DNA from: Clostridia bacterium
GTDB lineage: Bacteria; Bacillota; Clostridia; Oscillospirales; CAG-272
DNA length: 64,000 nt
Assembly (NCBI GenBank): GCA_017504205.1
Contig: JAFVRO010000014.1
Coordinates: 1-64,000 of the forward strand
Reading direction: 5' to 3'
Positions 17,042 to 24,772 of the stretch are shown here, one piece after another. The number at the start of each line of letters is the position of its first letter. Position 1 is the stretch's first letter. Below the pieces are notes generated by a model. That model had not been told where the DNA came from, did not search any database, and saw nothing but the letters and a program-made list of their open reading frames with translations. Made by a program: the position numbers and the translations under genes.

Positions 17042-17557
17042 TTATTGAGCGTTGCTTTCGTTTTGGGAATTGTAATACTCGTTGAGCATTACCTCATAGT
17101 TTTTGACAATATCCTCAAGAAGGTTGTCATCCTCGACGGCTTCAAAGAGTTTTTCTCCGTTTGCGTCGGTAATTTCTTCAAATACGTATACATCCGTTTC
17201 GGCATCGCTACCTTCAGTAATGCTTTTCAGACAATCATCGAGAGATTGGAGAAGCACGAAGGTTCGTCCCTCCATATTGATGGTTGCGACCTCGGTATAC
17301 TGAAGCTCATTGCCGTCCTCATCTGTCAGGATAATAACGTCATCAAAAGCATCGGTTGGTGCAACGCCCGAGTCTCCTGAGTTATTGAACTCTATTTCAT
17401 TTTCCTCAAGGTACTCACTGATTCTTCTGAAAACATCCTCCTCATCGAGTGATGCAGCATCTGGAACGTCATCAAACAATCCACGTATTTCGGTTTGCAT
17501 ACGCTCGTCCATCACATCCAGGCTCTCAGAGGTTGATTCTTTCTTTTTTTCTGACAT
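17042..17557 (-). CDS. DUF1292 domain protein
   Basis: A 171-residue, very acidic protein. Residues about 70-150 match the DUF1292 pattern: VIILTDEDGNELQYTEVATI, EGRTFVLLQ and DVYVFEEITDANGEKLFEAV. DUF1292 proteins (YrzB-like) are small, soluble and widespread in Firmicutes, and their role is unknown. The N-terminal 65 residues are an extra charged region not usual in the short family members. It begins 17 bases after greA and ends at a terminator, so it belongs to the ctpA-greA transcription unit or starts within it. Confidence 0.82.
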   Translation of the reverse strand: MSEKKKESTSESLDVMDERMQTEIRGLFDDVPDAASLDEEDVFRRISEYLEENEIEFNNSGDSGVAPTDAFDDVIILTDEDGNELQYTEVATINMEGRTFVLLQSLDDCLKSITEGSDAETDVYVFEEITDANGEKLFEAVEDDNLLEDIVKNYEVMLNEYYNSQNESNAQ

Positions 17558-17574
17558 AGTTACCTCTTAAGTTC

Positions 17575-18057
17575 TCAGTTTCTTGATACTGATACTATCT
17601 GAAGCTTGCGAACACCCTTAGGTGTATCAAATTCAACAACGCTTCCAGCCTTGTTACCAACGAGCGCCTGACCCTTTGGGGATACATCAGAGATTTTACC
17701 GAGCTTGGCGTTTGCCTCGTTTGAGCCTACGATGGTGTATGTGCTTTCGATGCCGTTATCAATGTCAACAACGGTTACGATAGATCCAATATTTACAACG
17801 GTCTCATCGATCTTTGAGCTATCGACTATAATGGCATTTTCGATAATAGCTTCAAGTTCAATTATTCTTGCTTCTACCTTAGCCTGTTCTGTTCTTGCCT
17901 CGTCGTACTCAGCGTTTTCTGAAAGGTCGCCGAAGCCTCTTGCGGTCGCGATATCGTTGAGAATCTCCTGTCTTCTGGTTGTTTTGAGGTAATTCAATTC
18001 CTCAACTATTTTGTCATAACCCTCTTGGGAAAACGTTTGCTGCTTCTTTTCAATCAT
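17575..18057 (-). CDS. greA: Transcription elongation factor GreA
   Basis: A 160-residue Gre factor that enters the RNA polymerase secondary channel and triggers cleavage of backtracked transcripts. The N-terminal coiled coil carries the tip acidic pair in the typical GDLSENAEYDEAR segment (about 43-55). The C-terminal FKBP-like domain includes ISDVSPKGQALVGNKAGSVV. Length is standard. An AAGGAG site precedes the ATG. It lies between the CtpA-type protease gene (45 bases) and DUF1292 (17 bases). Confidence 0.96.
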   Translation of the reverse strand: MIEKKQQTFSQEGYDKIVEELNYLKTTRRQEILNDIATARGFGDLSENAEYDEARTEQAKVEARIIELEAIIENAIIVDSSKIDETVVNIGSIVTVVDIDNGIESTYTIVGSNEANAKLGKISDVSPKGQALVGNKAGSVVEFDTPKGVRKLQIVSVSRN

Positions 18058-18102
18058 TTCAATATATCTCCTTAGTTGAATAATTTTACATATTGATTAT
18101 AT

Positions 18103-19599
18103 TTATTTTCTTCCGTACATAACGTCAATCGCACCCTGAAGCTGATTGTCCTTATCGTCGGTGTATTTGTAAATATTTACATTTTTGAGTTCATCGGATA
18201 TTTCGATCTCGTAATCGGGCTTTATTCCGATACCTTCATAGCTTTCCTTATCCATAGGGAAATACATATGGGTAGTGAGCTTGACTGCGCCTTTAAGGCC
18301 ATAATTTTCAAGATAATAGGTTGTCTGCATACTTCCCTTTCCGTATGTGGTAACTCCGACGACCTTGGCAATACCGTATTGCTGAAGTGTTGCGGTAAAA
18401 AGCTCACCTGCGCTTGCGGTATATTCGTTTGCGATAACAACCACATCCAGATCCCTATATTTACCTATATCAGATTTATTTATATTACAAGAATCATAGG
18501 GAGCGGAGAATTTTATGGGTACTGCTTTGGATACATCCTCATTTCCTTTTGCGTCTACGGTGTAAATGATGGGATCACCTTCGTTTAAGAAGTAGCTGAG
18601 AACCGCTTCAACGGAAATCGCATATCCGCCGGGATTATTTCTGACGTCAAGCACGAATTTTTCGCAGCCTTCTTTTATAAGGGCATCCATTGCGTCTGTA
18701 AACTGAGTGGGAGTGGTAAGGTCGAACTCCATTATTTTAATAATACCGACTTTACTATCCGTAGTACAGACATGATAATTTACTGACTGAGTTATTATCT
18801 TACGGCGTTCAATTCTGAAGTCAACCGACTCTGAATTATTTTCGCCTCTCAGGACCGTAAATTCTGCAAATGTGCCTGCTTCGCCTATCATTCTGTCTAC
18901 CGCATCCTCGTAAACGAGATCGGGAACGTATACTCGGTCTTCGCCTGTTCCGATATATGCAACAAAGTCACCTACGCGTACATCAGCCTCAAGCGCGGGA
19001 GAGTCTGGAAGCACGTTTACGATCTCAATCATTTTAAGATCAACATTATAGATTACGTTTACGCCTATGCCTACCATCTCGCCCTGGTTTTCAGCCATCA
19101 TACGGTCGACCTCTTCCTGGGTATAATAATCCGCATATTTATCACCTGTTGACTGCGCGTAAGCATCGAGAACGCTTTGAAGAACTGCTTCGTCAGTAGT
19201 ACCGAAATAGGATTGGGTATCTACTATCATACCAACGAAGTCGAGGTATTTATCGAGCTCTGATTTAGCGGTTACTCCGCCTGAGGTATAATCATCTAGC
19301 TTTTTATTGAATGTTGCCTCAAGCACGGTATAGGTCAACGAGAAACAAAGAGCGACTGCGGCAATAATGGAAAGCAGGAACACTCTTAACGGAACCTGAG
19401 TCTTTTTCTTGGACTTTCTGTTTGTGTGGGCATTGTCGGACTGATCGTAGTTAAAGGAATAATCCGGAGCGGAGGTACTTTCCTCATGCTCTTTTTGGAA
19501 ATCTACGGATTCCTTTTCGGGGGTGGTATTATCGGGAGTAACGGTCGGTTCTTCTACGTTACCATTTTCATTATTAGTAATCTTTTCTTCTTGTGACAT
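18103..19599 (-). CDS. C-terminal processing protease (S41, CtpA family)
   Basis: A 498-residue membrane-tethered serine protease. There is a polar, Glu/Thr-rich cytoplasmic tail (1-70), one membrane anchor (about 71-92), a PDZ domain (about 170-260) that binds substrate C-termini, and an S41 catalytic domain (about 265-460). The Ser-Lys dyad is Ser396 (NEYTASAGE) and Lys421 (TYGKGSMQ). Such proteases trim or degrade envelope proteins outside the membrane. The tail of about 70 residues before the anchor is longer than usual and could be a regulatory segment. AAGGAG precedes the ATG, and an unusual perfect hairpin lies 55 bases upstream. Confidence 0.93.
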   Translation of the reverse strand: MSQEEKITNNENGNVEEPTVTPDNTTPEKESVDFQKEHEESTSAPDYSFNYDQSDNAHTNRKSKKKTQVPLRVFLLSIIAAVALCFSLTYTVLEATFNKKLDDYTSGGVTAKSELDKYLDFVGMIVDTQSYFGTTDEAVLQSVLDAYAQSTGDKYADYYTQEEVDRMMAENQGEMVGIGVNVIYNVDLKMIEIVNVLPDSPALEADVRVGDFVAYIGTGEDRVYVPDLVYEDAVDRMIGEAGTFAEFTVLRGENNSESVDFRIERRKIITQSVNYHVCTTDSKVGIIKIMEFDLTTPTQFTDAMDALIKEGCEKFVLDVRNNPGGYAISVEAVLSYFLNEGDPIIYTVDAKGNEDVSKAVPIKFSAPYDSCNINKSDIGKYRDLDVVVIANEYTASAGELFTATLQQYGIAKVVGVTTYGKGSMQTTYYLENYGLKGAVKLTTHMYFPMDKESYEGIGIKPDYEIEISDELKNVNIYKYTDDKDNQLQGAIDVMYGRK

Positions 19600-19653
19600 A
19601 CAAATCTCCTTTTCTCTGTAGCGGATTTCATAGTGTCGGGTATAATCATTAAC

Positions 19654-19692
19654 AAGCGAAATGAATCAGTATAGGTACGATTCATTTCGCTT
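19654..19692. repeat. Perfect 14-base inverted repeat upstream of the ctpA-like gene
   Basis: Arms AAGCGAAATGAATC (19654-19667) and its exact complement (19679-19692) around an 11-base loop. It lies between the CdaR-type regulator and the protease gene, both on the minus strand. No T run follows, so it is a weak candidate for a terminator. If the promoter at 19696-19723 is real, the hairpin would form the very 5' end of the protease mRNA. Confidence 0.7.
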
Positions 19693-19695
19693 ATG

Positions 19696-19723
19696 ATCAT
19701 AACATTCAATTTATTATAGTAAA
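19696..19723 (-). promoter_or_regulatory. Possible promoter of the ctpA-like gene
   Basis: On the minus strand, TTTACT (19718-19723), 16 bases, TATGAT (19696-19701), directly before the 14-base inverted repeat. The hexamers are imperfect. Confidence 0.35.
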
Positions 19724-19755
19724 GGTATTATTGAAATATACGGCTATGACTGAAA

Positions 19756-20841
19756 TCAATATTTGTTCTGCTTGGAGTTCAGGTATTTTCTGACCATAAG
19801 TGCTACCTTGAACGTAATAGCGTGTTCAAACTCGCGCAGATCAAGTCCTGTCAGTTTGCGTATTTTTTCAAGCCTGTAAACGAGGGTATTACGGTGAACG
19901 AAGAGTTTTCTTGATGTTTCTGAAACGTTGAGGTTATTCTCAAAGAAGCACTGGATGGTCATGAGAGTTTCACGATCAAGTGTCTCAAGGCTTCCTCTCT
20001 TGAATACCTCCTGCAGGAACATTTCACAAAGTGTGGTAGGAAGCTGATAGATAAGTCTGCCAATTCCGAGGTTTTCGTAGCTGATTATATTTTTCTCTGT
20101 TTCAAATACCTTGCCAACCTCAAGCGCGACTTGTGCTTCCTTATAAGCGCGTGCAAGATCCTTGATATTGTCAACGATGGTAGAAATACCTATGCAGACC
20201 TTAGTATAGAACTCCGTGTATATAGTATCCGCAATATCAGTTGCCATACTTTCAATCTCGCGGATATCCGTGCCGGGCTTAAGCTCCTTAACGAGTACTA
20301 TATCATTTTCTCCTACGCTTATTACGTAATCCTTGGTTTTGTCCGGGAACATATTCTGGAGCATTTCGAAGGGCATAATATCTGTTTTGCCGCTGAATTT
20401 TACCAGGAACACGATGCGATCCTCTTCAGAATTGAAGTGAAGCTCCTTACTCTTTATATAGATATCACTTGGTAGAATGTTATCAAGGATAATGTTCTTG
20501 ATAAACGAGCCCTTATCATACTTTTCGTCGTAAAGGTTTTTTATGTTGCTAAGGGATATGGAAAGAAGCTTTGACATCTTGTCTGCAATCTTATCCTCGC
20601 CTTCGACGAAGACCATATACTCCACCTTTGAGATACCGCCGATTGCACGGTATGTATAATTTCCTACCGCTACTTTCTCGCCTGAATATGCGAGTTCTTC
20701 CTTAATTCCCTGCCTTATTTCGCCAATCTTTACAAGTTCAGAGCATGATATAACCACGCCGCTATCGTCGATAACGCCGATTGTTCTGTCAATTGCATCC
20801 TTCATTTGATAAATTACGCTTTGAAACAGTCTGTTTGACAT
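19756..20841 (-). CDS. CdaR/PucR-type transcriptional regulator
   Basis: A 361-residue regulator. The last 60 residues form the PucR C-terminal helix-turn-helix (PF13556): FFENNLNVSETSRKLFVHRN followed by TLVYRLEKIRKLTGLD (about 290-325). The N-terminal 120 residues resemble a small-molecule sensing domain (VIDDSGVVISCSELVKIGEI), and the middle (about 125-260) a GGDEF-like CdaR domain. Relatives respond to sugar diacids, purine breakdown products or amino acids. No target genes are adjacent, so its effector and regulon are unknown. It is a single-gene unit with its own promoter. Confidence 0.87.
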   Translation of the reverse strand: MSNRLFQSVIYQMKDAIDRTIGVIDDSGVVISCSELVKIGEIRQGIKEELAYSGEKVAVGNYTYRAIGGISKVEYMVFVEGEDKIADKMSKLLSISLSNIKNLYDEKYDKGSFIKNIILDNILPSDIYIKSKELHFNSEEDRIVFLVKFSGKTDIMPFEMLQNMFPDKTKDYVISVGENDIVLVKELKPGTDIREIESMATDIADTIYTEFYTKVCIGISTIVDNIKDLARAYKEAQVALEVGKVFETEKNIISYENLGIGRLIYQLPTTLCEMFLQEVFKRGSLETLDRETLMTIQCFFENNLNVSETSRKLFVHRNTLVYRLEKIRKLTGLDLREFEHAITFKVALMVRKYLNSKQNKY

Positions 20842-20917
20842 TTGATTTTCCTCTCTCGTTAATTCGTTTTATGAGACACATTTATATTGTTAATCCCTAT
20901 TGTGTATACTATACTAT

Positions 20918-20946
20918 ATTTTACACTATTTTTTGTGATTTTTCAA
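20918..20946 (-). promoter_or_regulatory. Sigma-A promoter of the CdaR-type regulator gene
   Basis: On the minus strand, TTGAAA (20941-20946), 17 bases, TAAAAT (20918-20923), about 77 bases before the ATG. Confidence 0.7.
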
Positions 20947-21035
20947 TAGGTCTTTTTCTGTTTTTTATAGAAAATGCGGTAAATAAATGTTAATTTTTTA
21001 TGTATTTTATACTTAGCAATATGCACAAATTGTTT

Positions 21036-21803
21036 CTAAAGCTCCATTTGATAAACAAGTGCCGAAAGTACAAAGGTCGAGGCGGTTTCTGTGCGGAGTA
21101 TTCGCTTGCCAAGCCCTACCGACGTAAGTCCGTATTCGCGAGCGAGATCACACTCTTTTTGCGAAAAACCGCCCTCACTGCCAATCACTATGGCAACCGT
21201 AGGGATATGATCTGTCCGGTTAAAGCCGGTGGCAGCAAGTGATTCGCATATAGCTTTGCGAAGGGTGAGTGCATCTTCTCCTTCATAGCAAAAGAGCTTT
21301 ATATCACACTTAGAGGCTTTTTCAAGCATTTCGGCAAAAGAGACCGTAGACATCACGTCGGGTATAACATCACGTCCGCTTTGCTTTGCCGCTTCTTCAG
21401 CAATTTTTCTTCTGCGCTCGGTTTTTCTGTCTTCGTTTTCCTTTTTCATCTTTACAACGCATCTTTCGCTTTCAAACGGGATGATAACGCTGACACCGCA
21501 TTCAACTGATTTTTGAATTACGGACTCAAGTTTATCTCCTTTGGGGAGCGCCTGAAACAAAAATGCGCAAAACGGCGGCTCGTTTTGTGTTTTCTGAATC
21601 GAAAGGATCTCAGCTTCAACAAGACGGTCGGAAATGCTTTTAAGTGAGCAGGTATATACGTTCCTTTGCATATCGCTTACGGTTATATGTTCCCCCTGCG
21701 CCATTCGCAAGGACCGTGCAATATGGAAGGCATCGTTACCTTCTATTATTATAATGTTATCGGTTCTGTTGACTGCGTGTGCTTGCACAAAAAATCTTGG
21801 CAT
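21036..21803 (-). CDS. rsmE: 16S rRNA (uracil(1498)-N(3))-methyltransferase
   Basis: A 255-residue SPOUT methyltransferase of the RsmE family, acting on U1498 of 16S rRNA. The PUA-like N-terminus MPRFFVQAHAV with HIARSLRMAQGE (about 28-39), and the knotted SAM site VIGSEGGFSQKECDLAREYG followed by VGLGKRILRTETA near the C-terminus, are diagnostic. Length is normal. In many Firmicutes rsmE follows prmA; here it does not, and it follows an unrelated membrane protein gene after a terminator. GGAG precedes the ATG. Confidence 0.95.
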   Translation of the reverse strand: MPRFFVQAHAVNRTDNIIIIEGNDAFHIARSLRMAQGEHITVSDMQRNVYTCSLKSISDRLVEAEILSIQKTQNEPPFCAFLFQALPKGDKLESVIQKSVECGVSVIIPFESERCVVKMKKENEDRKTERRRKIAEEAAKQSGRDVIPDVMSTVSFAEMLEKASKCDIKLFCYEGEDALTLRKAICESLAATGFNRTDHIPTVAIVIGSEGGFSQKECDLAREYGLTSVGLGKRILRTETASTFVLSALVYQMEL

Positions 21804-21833
21804 TGTATTCTCCGTAAATCTGAATATAATTCA

Positions 21834-21870
21834 CCTTAAAAATACGCCGCAACAAATCACGGCGTATCAT
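21834..21870 (-). terminator. Rho-independent terminator after the 21885-22541 gene
   Basis: An eight-base perfect stem (21842-21849 with 21860-21867) and a ten-base loop. On the minus strand it is followed by a T5 run. Confidence 0.8.
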
Positions 21871-21884
21871 ATTATTGAAGCTGC

Positions 21885-22541
21885 TCAATAGAACAGTTCA
21901 ATGTTTTGCTTAGTAAAAACAAGCATCTTCTGCTGAATATAAGGCTTATTGTTGACTAAAAAATCGCGTATATTGCTTATATCTCCATTGAATGAATCGC
22001 GCAGATAAAGCAAGGTTGATGCCATTTCTGCGTCACCGTTAAGCTTGACTGCCTCGGCAACGGATTGTACTGCATTCTTGCCCCAGGTATAGAAAACGAG
22101 CCAATGCTGTTCGTCGTCGATATCTGCAAGATCATAGAGCATCTTATATGCGAGAAGTATGCGAAATTCTGCGGGAGTACCAAGCTTTTCGGGGGTATCA
22201 AGAACGTTATCGCGCCACAGTGTGGTATCCGTTTCTTTTATCTCGGCAATATAGCGATTCATTTTATCGTTAACGATCTTGAATGTAAGGTTCTGAACGG
22301 GTATATTTTTATTAAGGGTACGGTCGAACAGAAAATAGTTTGGCTCTCTCTCCTTAAGCAGTGTCGCTCCGTAAACAAGCATAGCGGCGATAAACACGAT
22401 AAGCACTATACAAATAACGATAAGCGCCTTCTGAAGTCCCGTTTGGGCAACGGTTCCGAACATAATAAACAGATCAATTATAAAAATCACCAAGAGGGCT
22501 GCGATCACATAAAGGGCGATCGACAGGGCTTTTTTATTTTT
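21885..22541 (-). CDS. Membrane protein of unknown function
   Basis: About 218 residues: two membrane helices near the N-terminus (roughly 8-28 and 38-58), then a soluble domain of about 150 residues with the segments KMNRYIAEIKETDTTLWRDN and EQHWLVFYTWGKNAVQSVAE. No family recognised. The start is uncertain: a GTG at 22556 overlaps the AGGAG ribosome site and is unlikely, while the next in-frame GTG at 22541 leaves 14 bases of spacing. It is a single-gene unit with its own promoter and terminator. Confidence 0.65.
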   Translation of the reverse strand, partial: KNKKALSIALYVIAALLVIFIIDLFIMFGTVAQTGLQKALIVICIVLIVFIAAMLVYGATLLKEREPNYFLFDRTLNKNIPVQNLTFKIVNDKMNRYIAEIKETDTTLWRDNVLDTPEKLGTPAEFRILLAYKMLYDLADIDDEQHWLVFYTWGKNAVQSVAEAVKLNGDAEMASTLLYLRDSFNGDISNIRDFLVNNKPYIQQKMLVFTKQNIELFY

Positions 22542-22614
22542 CACTTGTTCATACACTCCTATAGATTAATAGAGAAATATAAGCGATGGGCGCATTAATA
22601 TTTCATTATTGTTC

Positions 22615-22643
22615 ATTATAACATATATTTTGCACTTTTGCAA
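22615..22643 (-). promoter_or_regulatory. Sigma-A promoter of the 21885-22541 gene
   Basis: On the minus strand, TTGCAA (22638-22643), 17 bases, TATAAT (22615-22620). Confidence 0.75.
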
Positions 22644-22753
22644 GTATATTTAAAAGTATTTTTAGAACTTTTGCACTTCTTTTATCGTAATATGAAAAAA
22701 ACGGTTGGAAAATTACCAGATATTTAGGTATTCTATTTTTATTATCGGGGGCG

Positions 22754-22759
22754 TATAAT
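22754..22759 (+). promoter_or_regulatory. -10 element before the mecA-like gene
   Basis: A perfect TATAAT about 55 bases before the ATG. No good -35 is visible 16-18 bases upstream (the matching hexamer is TTCTAT), so the promoter may need an activator or another sigma contact. Confidence 0.45.
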
Positions 22760-22814
22760 AGTAAGTAACGGCACCGAATTCAGGATGCTATATTATTTCT
22801 TTTGGAGGAAAGCC

Positions 22815-23396
22815 ATGGAGCTTATAAAAATCAGTGAAACTCACATAAAGATAATGCTGACACCCGAGGAGGTAGAAAGATACCGCTTGCTCGAACAAGT
22901 TGAGGGTGATAAGGAAACCGATAAGATCAGCCGTGAGGGGAGGCAAATAATTTTTCGTCACATTATGGAGGATGCAAGTCTCATATGCGGTTCTTCTCTT
23001 CCATGCGATAATGCGTTTGTTCAGGTTTTTACGTCAAAAACGGGAGGGTGTGAGTTGTTTATCACACAATCGGAGGCAAAAGGCGGAGCTACATCCCATC
23101 AACACGGTTCAGGCATATTAAAAGTGGCGTTCCGCTTTGAAAAGATCGGATATCTGATTGAAGCGTGCAGACGCATCCGGCGTCAGGAGACAGGAGTACT
23201 TTCAAGTGAAGCGTGGAAGGATGAACGAGGATGTTATTATCTAATTATAGTAATGGAGGCATCGGGTACGGGAAAGCTTGTATACATAACAGAATGCGGT
23301 GACAGAGAAAGTATAGACCGTGTATCACTATACTTAAGCGAGCACGGAAGTATGATATGTGAGGAAGGAGCGGTCGAAATGCTGGCTGAGCTTTGA
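22815..23396 (+). CDS. MecA-like adaptor protein
   Basis: A 193-residue protein resembling the MecA/YpbH family, which delivers substrates such as ComK to the ClpC ATPase. The N-terminus MELIKISETHIKIMLTPEEV matches the MecA N-terminal fold. The C-terminal domain has the YLIEACRRI segment and ends with strands and helices (LVYITECGDRESIDRVSLYL). The usual acidic linker is replaced by a short GGCELFITQSEAKGGATSHQ segment. The start at 22815 is set by GGAGG six bases upstream. Whether it acts on competence is unknown; pilin-like genes lie 22 kb away, which is not evidence of a link. Confidence 0.75.
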   Translation: MELIKISETHIKIMLTPEEVERYRLLEQVEGDKETDKISREGRQIIFRHIMEDASLICGSSLPCDNAFVQVFTSKTGGCELFITQSEAKGGATSHQHGSGILKVAFRFEKIGYLIEACRRIRRQETGVLSSEAWKDERGCYYLIIVMEASGTGKLVYITECGDRESIDRVSLYLSEHGSMICEEGAVEMLAEL

Positions 23397-23453
23397 GTTA
23401 TCAAATGGATATTTTTCTTCCAATCTCGCGCTGGTTGATTTTTTCTAAAACCA

Positions 23454-23482
23454 TTGACTTTGAAAGAGTTGTGTGGTATCAT
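23454..23482 (+). promoter_or_regulatory. Sigma-A promoter of the Eis-like acetyltransferase gene
   Basis: TTGACT (23454-23459), 17 bases, TATCAT (23477-23482), with TGG just before the -10. Confidence 0.75.
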
Positions 23483-23531
23483 TATTTAAAGCAAATAATT
23501 GCGAAAAAATATACCTTCTGGAGGATAAAAT

Positions 23532-24713
23532 ATGGAAATCAGAAAATTAAACGCTGACGATTATGAGCAACTTTTAGATGTCTTAGATACGGTTTTTGCT
23601 AATTTTCATAAACACCCGATGGATTTCCGGAGTGAATTACCGAAGATGTGTATCAAAGATGATAAGCACATGGGATACCACACCGGTGTATTTGAAGACG
23701 GAAAGCTCGTTGCAGTGGGAGGAGTCTATCCGCTGCCGGTGAAAATAGGAGACGCGTCGTTGTTGTTTTCGACGACAGGAAATATGGCGACATTGCCGGA
23801 ATATGAAGGCAGAGGTTACTTTAATAAGATATTTACAGAAATGATGAAGGAGTTGAAGGAAAATGGCTTTGACGGAGCAAGACTTGGCGGTCTCAGACAA
23901 AGATATTCTCGCTTTGGATATGAGCCTGCGGGCTTGGCATACAGTGTCAGCTTTACAGCAAACAACCGAATCAAGTATTTTAAAGATGCAGGTCAGGATA
24001 TAACATTCCGTGAGATCAAAAGAGAAGATACTGAAATACTTGCCTTCTGTGATGAATTATCACGCAAGTCCGACTTTTACGTTGAGCGTTCTTCTGAGGA
24101 TAATTACCGCGACGTGTATCTCGGACTTCGTAGTAAACACGCAACCGCATATGTTGCCCTCAAAGACGGTGCGCCTATTGGATACCTTGCGGCATCCGGT
24201 AGTGAATATGTCGGACACGCCCTGAATGGCGCATGTATTTGGGAGTTACGCTATACATCTATCGAACATTTTATTCCAATGATTTGCGCTTGGCAGCGTC
24301 GGGTCAATAAAAACATTTCGTTCAAATTAGCACCGTATATGCAAGACGAGCTCAGACTGATTATCCCCGGTGCTGAAGGTGTATCAATTTCATCACCCTC
24401 TCGTTTCAAGATACTTAATTACGATAAGGTTGCAGATGCTCTGATGAAGCTGAAACTCTCAAAACAGCCTTTAATGAAGGGTGAGCTTATTATAGGTATT
24501 GAGGATTACGGCAATATCAGATTGTATGTAGACGAGAATACCGCAGGATGTGAAAAAACGGACAAATCTCCCGAGTTTACTTTGGATAAATTAACAGCTA
24601 CAAGAGTACTTTTCGGACATATGCCTGTATACGCTTCGATTCCTGTTTTAGATCCGCTGATTTCAGATTGGTTGCCGCTTCCGCTTTGTTGGTGCACTTT
24701 GGATTATGTATAA
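23532..24713 (+). CDS. GNAT family N-acetyltransferase, Eis-like
   Basis: A 393-residue protein. The first 150 residues are a GNAT domain: MEIRKLNADDYEQLLDVLDT, STTGNMATLPEYEGRGYFNK (about 76-95) containing the acetyl-CoA loop, then GARLGGLRQRYSRFGYEPAG. A second GNAT-like half (about 155-280) and a C-terminal sterol-carrier-like region (about 285-393) follow, as in the Eis/DUF4111-type three-domain acetyltransferases that acetylate aminoglycosides or lysines. The real substrate is unknown. It has its own promoter, and the next gene follows after 59 bases, so the two are probably co-transcribed. Confidence 0.82.
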   Translation: MEIRKLNADDYEQLLDVLDTVFANFHKHPMDFRSELPKMCIKDDKHMGYHTGVFEDGKLVAVGGVYPLPVKIGDASLLFSTTGNMATLPEYEGRGYFNKIFTEMMKELKENGFDGARLGGLRQRYSRFGYEPAGLAYSVSFTANNRIKYFKDAGQDITFREIKREDTEILAFCDELSRKSDFYVERSSEDNYRDVYLGLRSKHATAYVALKDGAPIGYLAASGSEYVGHALNGACIWELRYTSIEHFIPMICAWQRRVNKNISFKLAPYMQDELRLIIPGAEGVSISSPSRFKILNYDKVADALMKLKLSKQPLMKGELIIGIEDYGNIRLYVDENTAGCEKTDKSPEFTLDKLTATRVLFGHMPVYASIPVLDPLISDWLPLPLCWCTLDYV

Positions 24714-24772
24714 TATCTCATATGCAGGTCCACAGTAGGCAAACACAAATTTCTCGACAAGGAGAAAAAATT

